A DNA stretch of 18,993 bases from Collinsella aerofaciens (GTDB lineage Bacteria > Actinomycetota > Coriobacteriia > Coriobacteriales > Coriobacteriaceae), in NCBI RefSeq assembly GCF_019131995.1, contig NZ_JAHONA010000036.1, positions 1 to 18,993 of the forward strand. Reading direction: 5' to 3'. Both the position numbers and the translations under genes were made by a program. Positions 6,928 to 16,066 of the stretch are shown in pieces. The stretch's first letter is position 1, and each line of letters opens with the position of its first letter. The notes beneath the pieces are model-generated. The model made no database searches. It saw only the letters and a list, made by a program, of their open reading frames with translations, and was not told the DNA's origin.

Positions 6928-7146
6928 CTATTCGATACCCTCGAGAAGCTCTGACACCGTCATGCCGAGTGCGGGCGCGATCTTAAATAGAACCTTGAGC
7001 GTGAAATTTGCCGTCCCATCTTCGATTCGGTCGAGGTAGGGTCGGCTGATTCCTGTCGCCACACAAAAATCAACCTTGGAGATACCAAGGTCCCTGCGTG
7101 TCTCTTCGACCCGCCTGCCAAGAATCTGTTTCGCACGTTCGTCCAT
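6928..7146 (-). CDS. Small XRE-family transcriptional regulator
   Basis: This 72-residue protein is essentially a single helix-turn-helix domain of the Cro/C1 (HTH_3) type. Residues about 20-45 (LGISKVDFCVATGISRPYLD) form the two DNA-contact helices, and the fold closes with FKIAPALGMTVSELLEG. It has no effector or membrane domain. No good ribosome-binding site precedes the ATG. The promoter region is shared with a divergent gene of unknown function and holds a perfect 24-bp palindrome with a central CTATAG. Autorepression and control of the neighbour from that site is the simplest reading. The antitoxin half of a toxin-antitoxin pair is an alternative, but no toxin-like partner is recognisable. 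Confidence 0.85.
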   Translation of the reverse strand: MDERAKQILGRRVEETRRDLGISKVDFCVATGISRPYLDRIEDGTANFTLKVLFKIAPALGMTVSELLEGIE

Positions 7147-7175
7147 GCAGCCGAGTTTGAAATGGAGGCGAACAT

Positions 7176-7199
7176 AAACGTAAACTATAGTTTACGTTT
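7176..7199. promoter_or_regulatory. 24-bp palindromic operator in a divergent promoter
   Basis: Positions 7176-7199 are a perfect palindrome with half-site AAACGTAAACTA centred between 7187 and 7188. The centre reads TATAGT on both strands, a good -10 hexamer in each direction. A bound dimer would therefore cover both promoters. It lies 30 bp from the XRE start and 24 bp from the divergent ATG. The XRE product is the obvious candidate binder (inference). Confidence 0.7.
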
Positions 7200-7222
7200 T
7201 GCCGAATACACAGGAGTTTTCT

Positions 7223-7612
7223 ATGTCGGGTTCTTCGGTCCGCATGTACCGAGCCACGCTTCGCACAAACAGCGCGCCGCCCAAGCTCGTCGTCGTTGAA
7301 GCAGAATGTCTTTCGCCCGATGAGCGCACAGCATTTGCATTGCTATCAAGTCGCGTCGCCGCCGTTCTGGTCCCTTGCCCGGCGCAAGGTGAACTTGCCA
7401 TCCAATGCCAAGCGCACAGCTGCTCGCTCAATCAGGCTGCCGTAATCGCAACCAGTCAACGTGGCCTGCCCCTTCTCCTGGAAGCCGGTATCGCGCTCGC
7501 CCTTCGCGGTGCCGGATACGAAAACGAGGCCGCCGCCGATGTAGTCTTTCAACCACGATCGAGCGGCGGCCTCGCAGCAGCCATCGAATATGCGTGCAGG
7601 CTCGTTGCCTAA
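7223..7612 (+). CDS. Hypothetical protein, divergent from XRE regulator
   Basis: This is a 129-residue, alanine-rich protein that I do not recognise. The ATG at 7223 has CAGGAG 6 nt upstream, an excellent ribosome-binding site; an in-frame TTG at 7199 lies within the operator and is unlikely to be used. There is no signal peptide and no clear membrane span. Two moderately hydrophobic alanine/leucine stretches (about 55-70 and 88-100) and several cysteines (including PCPAQ and QAHSC) are visible. The frame ends 9 bp before the convergent DUF1648 gene. The good start site, the shared palindromic operator and the snug fit between neighbours support a real gene. Function is unknown. Confidence 0.65.
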   Translation: MSGSSVRMYRATLRTNSAPPKLVVVEAECLSPDERTAFALLSSRVAAVLVPCPAQGELAIQCQAHSCSLNQAAVIATSQRGLPLLLEAGIALALRGAGYENEAAADVVFQPRSSGGLAAAIEYACRLVA

Positions 7613-7621
7613 AGGCGCAAG

Positions 7622-8005
7622 CTAAAAGCCCAGGCCAAAGCCCATACCGGTAATCGCCGAATACATAAAGTAGACGTTGATCACATTGAGGAACACACCC
7701 GTGATGCAACCGTTGCGCAGGTAGCGCTCGCACACGATGCGCGCCATGGCGGCTGAGTCATCATTGTTCTTTGCCTGGCGTCCCGCCGTAAAGTACGTCG
7801 CCACGCTCAGCAGCAAGTTGAGCACCGGCAACGCCAGCAACTCGTAGCTCTTGCCCCAGCGCGTCGCCTCGCCGGCGGCATTAAACTTTGTTGCCACCTC
7901 GGAACCAATGTTGGGGATAACACACGCTGCGACCACCAGCGGAATCACCGCAAGTACGAGCAGCGCAATACCCATGTAGCCAGCTTTTTTGCCATATTTA
8001 AACAT
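7622..8005 (-). CDS. Small DUF1648-type membrane protein
   Basis: A 127-residue integral membrane protein with three predicted spans, at about 11-31, 55-73 and 101-120. The loop after span 1 (IPNIGSEVATKFNAAGEATRWGKSYELL) has the pattern of the DUF1648 domain: proline near the end of the helix, then 'FNA-G-RWG-K'. That domain forms the N-terminal part of SdpI-type immunity proteins and also occurs alone. There is no SdpI C-terminal half here, so an immunity role cannot be claimed. The start lies 11 bp after the ychF stop, so it is probably translated from the same message. Its molecular role is unknown. Confidence 0.8.
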   Translation of the reverse strand: MFKYGKKAGYMGIALLVLAVIPLVVAACVIPNIGSEVATKFNAAGEATRWGKSYELLALPVLNLLLSVATYFTAGRQAKNNDDSAAMARIVCERYLRNGCITGVFLNVINVYFMYSAITGMGFGLGF

Positions 8006-8016
8006 ATGCGTCGTCC

Positions 8017-9093
<1,077 letters not shown>

Positions 9094-9136
9094 GACAGCT
9101 CCTTTTGGTACAGGTACTTCAAACTTCATAAGTATA

Positions 9137-9180
9137 GCGCCGCCGCAGCATCCGGGCGAATCCGGACACCGCGGCGGCGC
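9137..9180. repeat. GC-rich stem-loop between GH4 gene and ychF
   Basis: GCGCCGCCGC (9137-9146) pairs exactly with 9171-9180, and an inner 5-bp stem (TCCGG, 9151-9155 with 9162-9166) stacks within. It lies just after the GH4 stop codon in the transcription direction. There is no T-run, so it would be a non-canonical terminator or a stabilising 3' structure. Confidence 0.55.
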
Positions 9181-9220
9181 AAATGAAGCAGAGATGCGTA
9201 AGAGTTCGAGACAGTAGTCC

Positions 9221-10591
<1,371 letters not shown>

Positions 10592-10661
10592 TCAATCCAT
10601 CCCCGCACGCGGCCTGTACGGTTTGGAATTGTTACCTAGAAGTGGAGTTTTTTATCTCTAG

Positions 10662-10701
10662 AATCGGCCTTGCGGTGCATACCGGCTCTGCAAGGCCGAT
10701 T
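10662..10701. repeat. 12-bp stem-loop between PTS and GH4 genes
   Basis: AATCGGCCTTGC (10662-10673) pairs perfectly with 10690-10701 around a 16-nt loop. It lies 19 bp past the PTS stop codon in the direction of transcription. No T-run follows, so it more likely tunes message stability or GH4 expression within the operon than ends transcription. A stretch at 10625-10647 next to it resembles the repeat at 14550-14572. Confidence 0.6.
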
Positions 10702-10719
10702 GTTTCGATGGACGATGGT

Positions 10720-12327
10720 TTACAGAAGACTCTCGAACTTCAGAAGACTCTCGAACTTCTCGCGAACCTGCGGAACGGTAAGGCCGATGATGACCTGGAT
10801 TGACTGACCTTGGACCACCAAGCCATGCGTACCGATCGCCTTGAAGGAAGCCTCGGGTGCAACGACGCTCTTGTCCTTGACGTTAACGCGCAGACGGGTA
10901 GCGCAGTTAGTTACATCGATGATGTTATCCGCGCCACCGAGTAGATCAAGGATGTTCTCGGCAAGCACCAAGCGCTCATCATCTTTACTCTGGGCGACCG
11001 ATTTGCCAGCAGCACCGCCCTGCTTTTGCTTGTAGTCGGCCTTGGACTTGAGCTCGACCTCAACATCGTCATCCTCGCGACCGGGGGTCTTAAAGTCGAA
11101 CTTGACGATCAGGAAACGGAAGACCACGACCCAAAGAGCGGTAAAGCACAGACCGACAAGGATGGAGATGGCGTACTGCAGACCATGTGCGGCCCAAAGG
11201 GGCAGCCAGTCCCACGAGAGCATCGAGATGATGCCGCCGTCGAAGATGCCCACGACGCCAAGGAGGTTTTGAGCCATGCAGCCAAGCGCTCCGAGCACGC
11301 AGTGGACGACGAACAGGCCAGGCGCGATGAACAGGAAGGTGAAGTCAAGCGGCTCGGTAATACCGCAAAGCATAGCGGTAAGGGTGACCGGGATCAGCAG
11401 AGCCTTGACGCGCTGCTTGCGCTCGGGTTTGGCGGTCATATAAAACGCAATGGCGACGCCAAGCGAGCCGAAGACCTTAGTCCAACCAGGGCAGGTATAG
11501 GCAGCCCAGGGTGCGGCATCCTTAAGAGCAATGCTCGGATCGGCAGCCAGTTGGGGCAGGATGTTAGCCCAAGCGGCAAAAATGCCGCCATTGACCGCCG
11601 CGTTGTCGTAATAGAACGGCGTATAGATAAAGTGGTGAAGGCCTGTAGGAATCAGCACGCGCTCGAAGAAAGCAAAGACGCCAACGCCGAACGTACCGGC
11701 GGAAAGGATGAATCCCTGGAAGGCGGAGATAGCAGCCTGAACATGCGGCCACACCAGGCAGGCGATAAGAGCGACCGGAACCATAACGAAGAAACCGATC
11801 ATATAGATGAACACGGAGCCCGAGAACACGCCCAGCCACTCAGGAAGTTCGGTGTCGAAGAACTTGTTATGCAGCATCGTGGCGATACCAGAGATAATGA
11901 GCGCGCCCATGATGCCCATATCAAGCGTTTTGATGCTTGCGATAGTGGCAAGACCAGTACCGCTGCCCGCCTCGACAGAGTAGTCGACCCCAAAGACAGG
12001 GCCCCACTGCCCCAAGATTGTGCTAACAAAGTAGTTGAAGGTAAGGTAGATGGCCAAAGCCTCCATGCAGCAGCGAGCGTTCTGCTTGTTCGCGAGCGAG
12101 ATTGGCAACGCTACGCAAAACAGCAACGGCATCTGGTTAAAGAGCGTCCAACCACCCTGGAGCAGCACATTCCAGCAATCAAACCAAAGATGGCCCGCAG
12201 TGGCCATCTCGCCAAAGATCGCCTCGGTGGTAAACAACGTACCCAGGCCGACGACGATTCCGGAAAATGCGAAAAGAATTGCAGGCGTGTACATTGCACC
12301 GCCGAAACGTTGTATCTTTTGCATCAT
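10720..12327 (-). CDS. PTS alpha-glucoside transporter, EIICB
   Basis: This 535-residue membrane permease imports and phosphorylates an alpha-glucoside, using phosphate from HPr and a separate EIIA. The EIIC domain (about 1-415) has ten or so hydrophobic segments and the substrate-region motif GITEPLDFTFLF. A charged linker (about 415-450) leads to EIIB with the phospho-accepting Cys475 in DVTNCATRLRV. It matches the GlvC/MalB/AglA group, which partner with GH4 6-phospho-alpha-glucosidases like the one downstream. No EIIA domain is fused. The ATG at 12327 (MMQKIQRFGG) fits the family; the frame extends to 12378 but those residues are not family-like. A GGGGG ribosome-binding site is 10 nt upstream and may pair with an adjacent CCCC. 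The C-terminus carries a duplicated KFESLL from an 18-bp tandem repeat. Confidence 0.95.
   Translation of the reverse strand: MMQKIQRFGGAMYTPAILFAFSGIVVGLGTLFTTEAIFGEMATAGHLWFDCWNVLLQGGWTLFNQMPLLFCVALPISLANKQNARCCMEALAIYLTFNYFVSTILGQWGPVFGVDYSVEAGSGTGLATIASIKTLDMGIMGALIISGIATMLHNKFFDTELPEWLGVFSGSVFIYMIGFFVMVPVALIACLVWPHVQAAISAFQGFILSAGTFGVGVFAFFERVLIPTGLHHFIYTPFYYDNAAVNGGIFAAWANILPQLAADPSIALKDAAPWAAYTCPGWTKVFGSLGVAIAFYMTAKPERKQRVKALLIPVTLTAMLCGITEPLDFTFLFIAPGLFVVHCVLGALGCMAQNLLGVVGIFDGGIISMLSWDWLPLWAAHGLQYAISILVGLCFTALWVVVFRFLIVKFDFKTPGREDDDVEVELKSKADYKQKQGGAAGKSVAQSKDDERLVLAENILDLLGGADNIIDVTNCATRLRVNVKDKSVVAPEASFKAIGTHGLVVQGQSIQVIIGLTVPQVREKFESLLKFESLL
10723..10758. repeat. 18-bp perfect tandem duplication at the PTS gene 3' end
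   Basis: CAGAAGACTCTCGAACTT occurs at 10723-10740 and again at 10741-10758. It adds six residues in frame, giving a C-terminus KFESLLKFESLL. This is the signature of slipped-strand mutation; the reading frame and stop are preserved. Confidence 0.9.
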
Positions 12328-12330
12328 GAC

Positions 12331-12390
12331 GGGGAATCCCCCTCTCTTCATTCGGAGCGACTGCGGTTTTGGCTTCACTCGAGACCGCAG
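12331..12390 (-). promoter_or_regulatory. Structured leader of the PTS message
   Basis: The PTS leader (about 130 nt from the predicted promoter) contains a stem pairing 12361-12367 with 12384-12390 (CTGCGGT/ACCGCAG). A tight GGGG-AAT-CCCC hairpin at 12331-12341 has the ribosome-binding G-run in one arm. It could limit translation initiation. Evidence is structural only. Confidence 0.4.
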
Positions 12391-12464
12391 ACGCGCCGTT
12401 TGCGTGTACCTCGTGCAATAGGACGGGTGGGCCCGCTTCCCTGACTTCTTGCGCTTCTATTTTT

Positions 12465-12488
12465 ATCATATCACTTATCTAGACAAGT
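12465..12488 (-). promoter_or_regulatory. PTS promoter with overlapping GntR-type operator
   Basis: On the minus strand an extended -10, TGA-TATGAT, occupies 12473-12465. No good -35 is seen. Directly overlapping is ACTTATCTAGACAAGT (12473-12488), a 16-bp palindrome with one mismatch. Its core TCTAGA and TTGTC arms resemble operators of HutC/TreR-type GntR regulators, one of which is encoded in the cluster. Confidence 0.6.
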
Positions 12489-12603
12489 TAGCATAAATAC
12501 AACGGTCGATAAACGGTTGATTATTGGCCGTAAACGGTATATGTCCAGTATTTCGCCTGTTAAATCTGACATAGTTGATGGCTGCATTTCAATTTTCTTT
12601 TCT

Positions 12604-12648
12604 ACTTGTCTAGATGTGCTTGTCTATATCTATAGACATGCCTATACT
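12604..12648 (+). promoter_or_regulatory. Dehydrogenase promoter with two GntR-type half-palindromes
   Basis: TTGTCT (12620-12625) and TATACT (12643-12648) form a promoter with an ideal 17-bp spacer. Within the spacer lies TGTCTATA-TC-TATAGACA (12621-12638). Upstream, ACTTGTCTAGATGTGC (12604-12619) carries one intact arm of the site seen at the PTS promoter. A repressor bound here would block the polymerase directly. The 357 bp between the PTS and dehydrogenase genes hold no other gene. Confidence 0.65.
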
Positions 12649-12684
12649 TCATTACAACATTCACCGCCACGTTAAGGAGTCACC

Positions 12685-13710
12685 ATGAAAAGCGCGGTCT
12701 TCTATGGAAAGCACGACCTCAGAGTCGAGGAATCGGCAAAGCCGGCCGTGGGCAGGCGCGACGTTCTGATCAACGTCAAAGCTTGCGGCGTCTGCGGCAC
12801 CGACGTGCATATCTATGAAGGCGACAAGGGTGCGGCCGACGTTACCCCGCCCACGATCCTTGGTCATGAGTTTGCGGGCGTTGTCGAGGCCGTGGGCAGC
12901 GATGTCACCGGCTTTAAACCGGGCGATCGCGTGTGCATCGACCCAAACCATCCCTGCGGCTGCTGCGAACCCTGCCGCGACGGAATCAACCACTACTGCG
13001 AGCATATGACCGGTTACGGCACCACCGTTAACGGCGGCTTTGCCGAGTACTGCTCCGTCGATATGCAGCAAGTCTACAAGTTGGGCGATCACACCAGCTT
13101 CGAGCAGGGCGCCATGACCGAGCCCGTCGCCTGCTGCCTGCACGGCATCGATATGTGCAACATCAAGCCCGGCAGCACAGTTGTCGTTATCGGCGGCGGC
13201 ATGATCGGTCTGCTCATGATGCAGCTTGCTAAAAACGCCGGCGCCACCAAGGTTGTCTTGCTCGAGCCTGTCGAAGGCAAGCGCGAGGTTGCGCTCAAAC
13301 TCGGCGCCGACCTGGCAATTGATTCCATCCACGAGGACGTCCCGGCCCGCCTGAAGCAGGAGGGCGTCGGCAACGTCGATGTCGTTATCGAGTGTGTTGG
13401 CAAGCCCGTCACCATCGAGCAGGCCATCCAGATCGCCGGCCACAAGGCTACGGTCATGATGTTCGGCCTCACCAAGCCCGATGAGACAATCACCGTCAAG
13501 CCCTTCGAGGTCTTCCAGAAGGAGCTTGTGCTTACTTCGTCCTACATTAACCCTTATACGCAGCGTCGTGCGCTCGAGCTCATCGACTCTGGCAGGCTCG
13601 ACGTATCCTCGATGGTCGCCAAGGTGGCTTCCCTCGACGAACTCGGCGCCATCCTGTCAGACCCAGCTCTGCGTGCCATGGGTAAATATATAATCGACCC
13701 CAGCAAGTAA
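12685..13710 (+). CDS. Zinc-dependent medium-chain dehydrogenase (polyol/sorbitol type)
   Basis: A 341-residue NAD(P)-dependent alcohol dehydrogenase of the MDR superfamily. Catalytic zinc ligands are Cys37 (ACGVCGTD), His61-Glu62 (GHEF) and Glu146 in the MTEP motif. Use of Glu in this region, together with overall pattern, points to the sorbitol/threonine dehydrogenase branch. Structural zinc cysteines 91, 94, 97 and 105 are all present. The Rossmann motif GGGMIG is at 170-175. TAAGGAG precedes the ATG by 5 nt. It heads a two-gene operon with the GntR regulator and diverges from the PTS/GH4 operon, sharing operator-like sites with it. A role in oxidising the polyol or ketose-related aglycone released by GH4 is inferred; the substrate cannot be named from sequence. 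Confidence 0.88.
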   Translation: MKSAVFYGKHDLRVEESAKPAVGRRDVLINVKACGVCGTDVHIYEGDKGAADVTPPTILGHEFAGVVEAVGSDVTGFKPGDRVCIDPNHPCGCCEPCRDGINHYCEHMTGYGTTVNGGFAEYCSVDMQQVYKLGDHTSFEQGAMTEPVACCLHGIDMCNIKPGSTVVVIGGGMIGLLMMQLAKNAGATKVVLLEPVEGKREVALKLGADLAIDSIHEDVPARLKQEGVGNVDVVIECVGKPVTIEQAIQIAGHKATVMMFGLTKPDETITVKPFEVFQKELVLTSSYINPYTQRRALELIDSGRLDVSSMVAKVASLDELGAILSDPALRAMGKYIIDPSK

Positions 13711-13723
13711 ATCGATCGGCACC

Positions 13724-13755
13724 TGCGCGAGCGGTCCTCATCCACCGCTCGCGCA
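13724..13755. repeat. 12-bp stem-loop between dehydrogenase and gntR
   Basis: Positions 13724-13735 (TGCGCGAGCGGT) pair exactly with 13744-13755 around an 8-nt loop. It fills most of the 65-bp gap between the two co-oriented genes. No T-run follows, so partial attenuation or message processing, lowering regulator relative to enzyme, is more likely than full termination. Confidence 0.6.
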
Positions 13756-13775
13756 CTCAGCTCTAGGAGACCGTC

Positions 13776-14531
13776 ATGGCGCGAGCCATCTTCCAAACTA
13801 TTTACGACAACGTGAAGCAGTCGATTGACGACGGCACATACGCCTATCAGAGTTATCTGCCTTCGGAGACTGAGCTCACGCAGCTGTTTGACTGTTCGCG
13901 CATGACGGTCCGTCGCGCCATCTCGATGCTTGCGGCAGATGGTTACGTGCTCCCCCAGCAAGGCAAAGGCATGCGCGTCATTCGCAACATCAGTGACGAG
14001 AAGAGTCGTGGTGGCGGCGGACTCGAGACCTTTAAGGAAATCGCGACCAGCCGAGGCTTTGAGCTCAAGACTGTCACCACCGTCTTTGAGCTCCTCATCT
14101 GTAGCAAAGCACTCTCCGGGATTACCGGGTTTCCCGAAGGCTGTGAGCTCACACGCGCCAAACGCATTCGTTATGCAGACGGACATGCCGTGTGCTCCGA
14201 CGACTCCTATTACCTAAGCTCACAGGTACCGGGACTGACACCCGAGATTGTCAACGATTCGATTTATCGTTACCTCGAAGAAGACCTTGGCATTAAGATT
14301 GCCACGGGCAAACGCGATGTAACGATTGAGCACCCCACGCCCGAAGATGCGCGCGTGCTCGATCTCGACGACTTTAACGCACTCGCCGTTATACGCGGGC
14401 AGACCTACAACGCCGACGGCATCCTTATGGAATACACCGAGACAAAACAGGTCCCCGGGTTCTTTTTGCTCCATGAAACCGTGACGCGCAACGGTACCGG
14501 TCGAACCGGCCACCAAAGCAGCATGAACTAA
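13776..14531 (+). CDS. GntR-family regulator, HutC/TreR subfamily
   Basis: The 251-residue protein has an N-terminal GntR winged helix (about 1-70: LPSETELTQLFDCSRMTVRR with the following QQGKGM wing). A UTRA ligand-binding domain follows (about 88-240: the RIRYADG and YRYLEEDLGI segments and the terminal R-YN-DG-Y-ET pattern). This domain in TreR-type regulators binds a sugar phosphate or related metabolite. CTAGGAG lies upstream of the ATG. It is the second gene after the dehydrogenase, and TCTAGA/TGTCTATA palindromes of a type typical for this subfamily lie at both promoters of the cluster. It probably represses both arms and is relieved by a phosphorylated alpha-glucoside or glucose 6-phosphate (inference). 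A strong intrinsic terminator follows. Confidence 0.93.
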   Translation: MARAIFQTIYDNVKQSIDDGTYAYQSYLPSETELTQLFDCSRMTVRRAISMLAADGYVLPQQGKGMRVIRNISDEKSRGGGGLETFKEIATSRGFELKTVTTVFELLICSKALSGITGFPEGCELTRAKRIRYADGHAVCSDDSYYLSSQVPGLTPEIVNDSIYRYLEEDLGIKIATGKRDVTIEHPTPEDARVLDLDDFNALAVIRGQTYNADGILMEYTETKQVPGFFLLHETVTRNGTGRTGHQSSMN

Positions 14532-14540
14532 CCATTTATT

Positions 14541-14612
14541 AGTTGCGGTGGAATAGTTCCTAGAATGGCCAGCTTAAGGGCAAAACAGGAACTATTCCAC
14601 CGCAACTTTTTT
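14541..14612 (+). terminator. Intrinsic terminator of the dehydrogenase-gntR operon
   Basis: AGTTGCGGTGGAATAGTTCCT (14541-14561, of which the last 20 are the core) pairs perfectly with 14587-14607. The loop is 25 nt and seven T residues end the structure (14606-14612 region). It begins 9 bp after the gntR stop. The 21-bp stem and long loop are unusual for a plain terminator and suggest a dispersed repeat doing this job. Confidence 0.75.
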
Positions 14613-14643
14613 GGCCGGTGGGGCAGTACCTGTCCCACCGGCC
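14613..14643. repeat. Second hairpin, related to the adjacent terminator repeat
   Basis: GGCCGGTGGG (14613-14622) pairs with 14634-14643, and the stem continues inward (one G-U pair, then CAG/CTG) to a TAC loop. It shares the pattern GGTGG-nnn-AGTnCCT with the neighbouring terminator stem and resembles the hairpin at 17166-17194. It lies 19 bp past the stop codon of the leftward ferredoxin gene and may serve as its 3' structure. Confidence 0.6.
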
Positions 14644-14662
14644 ATCATTTACGTTCTTTTAG

Positions 14663-15916
14663 CTAGTCTGCGAGCTTCTCCACCTGGTCGAGCATCTTGT
14701 CAAGCTTGGCCTTTGCTTCGGCCTTGACCTTCTCGGCCTCCTCGTGGGCCTTGGCCTTCTGAGCGGCCTTTTCCTCGGCCTCGGGGTCGACAACGACCAG
14801 ATTGGACGCATCGTGCTCGACCAGCTTGAGCGCATGATCGGGGCACACCTTGACGCAAGCTCCGCAACCTAGGCAATACGTGGACTCCAGTGCAAAGCGA
14901 CCGCTTCCCACCAAATCGCAGGCAAACGTGGGGCACACGTTGACGCACTCGCCGCACGACGTGCACTTGTCAAAATCGCATTCCGGTGTGCTCACCTGCA
15001 TATTCTGGGCAAGCTCGGGGTGGTTCTGCAGCGTCGAGAGCACCAGCTGCCGCCCGTGCGTGAGCGAACGGCGACGCTTGGTCGTCGTGGTGCCGCACAT
15101 GGTGTTGAGTGTGCGCTCGAGCTGCGTGATCTGGTGACGGTGGGCCTTCAACTTCTGCGTCACCGAGGCCAGTGCCGCCGTCGCCGGGTTGAGCTTAGTC
15201 ACGGTTAGGCCCGTGGTGCGGGCAATCTTATCCATGTACTCCTTGCGCTCGTACTCGCGGCGCTTATGGCACTTGAGGCTCTTGGGGTCGACCTCCAGGC
15301 CCATGCCCGTGCCGGACCACTCCTCGGCCTTCGCAATCGCCTCGCCCAGAATGTCCTCACCGCCGGTGTTGCGACACTTATCGCACACGCCTAGTGGCAG
15401 GTAGACGCTCACGTTGGGATAGTCAGCCAGTACCGAGAACCAGGTCTCGGCAGTAATATCGCCCACGCAGGCGACGACGACCTCGTTCTCGCGCGGCATG
15501 CGCTTAAGAGCGCGCGTGCAGGTGACGTAGGCGGTCTCGTGGCTCGTAGCAGCAGAGACAATATCGTCATACAGGTTTTTAGGCGCCAGGCGCGGCGAGA
15601 TGATCGCCTCGGTCGGACAGGCAGCGGCGCACAGACCGCACTTGCGACAGGAGTCGAGAATCTCGATGGAGTCTTCCTCGACCTCGATAGCGTTGACCGG
15701 GCACACGTCCATGCACGCGGTGCAGCCGCTCTTTTCGTTTTTGCAGGTCAAGCACGGAATGGTGTTGCCGCGCGGGCGCTCCTTGTAGTCGGCAGGATTC
15801 CACTGCGGCGCCGATGGATCGAGTGCATCGGTCACGCCGCCAAGCGGGTTTTTAAGAAAGTCGAAACCCTTGCTGATCTCGATAATGTCATCAAACAGAT
15901 CGTGTTCCTGCGCCAT
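14663..15916 (-). CDS. Four-cluster 4Fe-4S ferredoxin-like protein
   Basis: This 417-residue cytoplasmic protein has two separate di-cluster ferredoxin domains. The N-terminal one spans about 50-105, with Cys55, 58, 65, 68, 72 and the canonical C90xxC93xxC96xxxC100P. The C-terminal one is at 318-358, with C318xxC321xxC324xxxC328P and C348xxC351xxC354xxxC358P. The first N-terminal cluster motif is stretched (six residues between Cys58 and Cys65). The middle (about 125-310) holds an LGVCDKC motif and a basic helical stretch; I cannot name its fold. An Ala/Lys/Glu-rich coiled coil ends the protein (380-417). The ATG at 15916 is chosen because GGGAGGGG precedes it and MAQEHDLFDD begins the plausible protein. 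Electron transfer is certain in type; partners are not. The gldA paralogue upstream is 150 bp away. Confidence 0.85.
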   Translation of the reverse strand: MAQEHDLFDDIIEISKGFDFLKNPLGGVTDALDPSAPQWNPADYKERPRGNTIPCLTCKNEKSGCTACMDVCPVNAIEVEEDSIEILDSCRKCGLCAAACPTEAIISPRLAPKNLYDDIVSAATSHETAYVTCTRALKRMPRENEVVVACVGDITAETWFSVLADYPNVSVYLPLGVCDKCRNTGGEDILGEAIAKAEEWSGTGMGLEVDPKSLKCHKRREYERKEYMDKIARTTGLTVTKLNPATAALASVTQKLKAHRHQITQLERTLNTMCGTTTTKRRRSLTHGRQLVLSTLQNHPELAQNMQVSTPECDFDKCTSCGECVNVCPTFACDLVGSGRFALESTYCLGCGACVKVCPDHALKLVEHDASNLVVVDPEAEEKAAQKAKAHEEAEKVKAEAKAKLDKMLDQVEKLAD

Positions 15917-16066
15917 GCGCGGCCCCTCCCTGAGCAGTGCAAACAAGCAAGAGATAATGATACGCCATCGGCCCACGACTCGGGCAAATTACACGCGGAG
16001 CACCTTTGAGGCAAATAGCCTATGCCTATCGCCGCCTCGATTGCACAAGGTCGATCAAGCGCCTAG

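Noticed and set aside
7622..8005. DUF1648 protein considered as an SdpI-type immunity protein
   Set aside because: Only the N-terminal domain type is present; the SdpI C-terminal half and any sdp toxin genes are absent.
10662..10701. Stem-loop considered as an intrinsic terminator between PTS and GH4 genes
   Set aside because: No T-run follows on the transcribed strand and the two genes are functionally paired, so complete termination is unlikely; kept only as a structural feature.
11026..12444. 472-codon open frame opposite the PTS gene, and the similar frame at 9590-10639 opposite the GH4 gene
   Set aside because: Both are antisense to well-identified genes and show hydrophilic, low-information translations.
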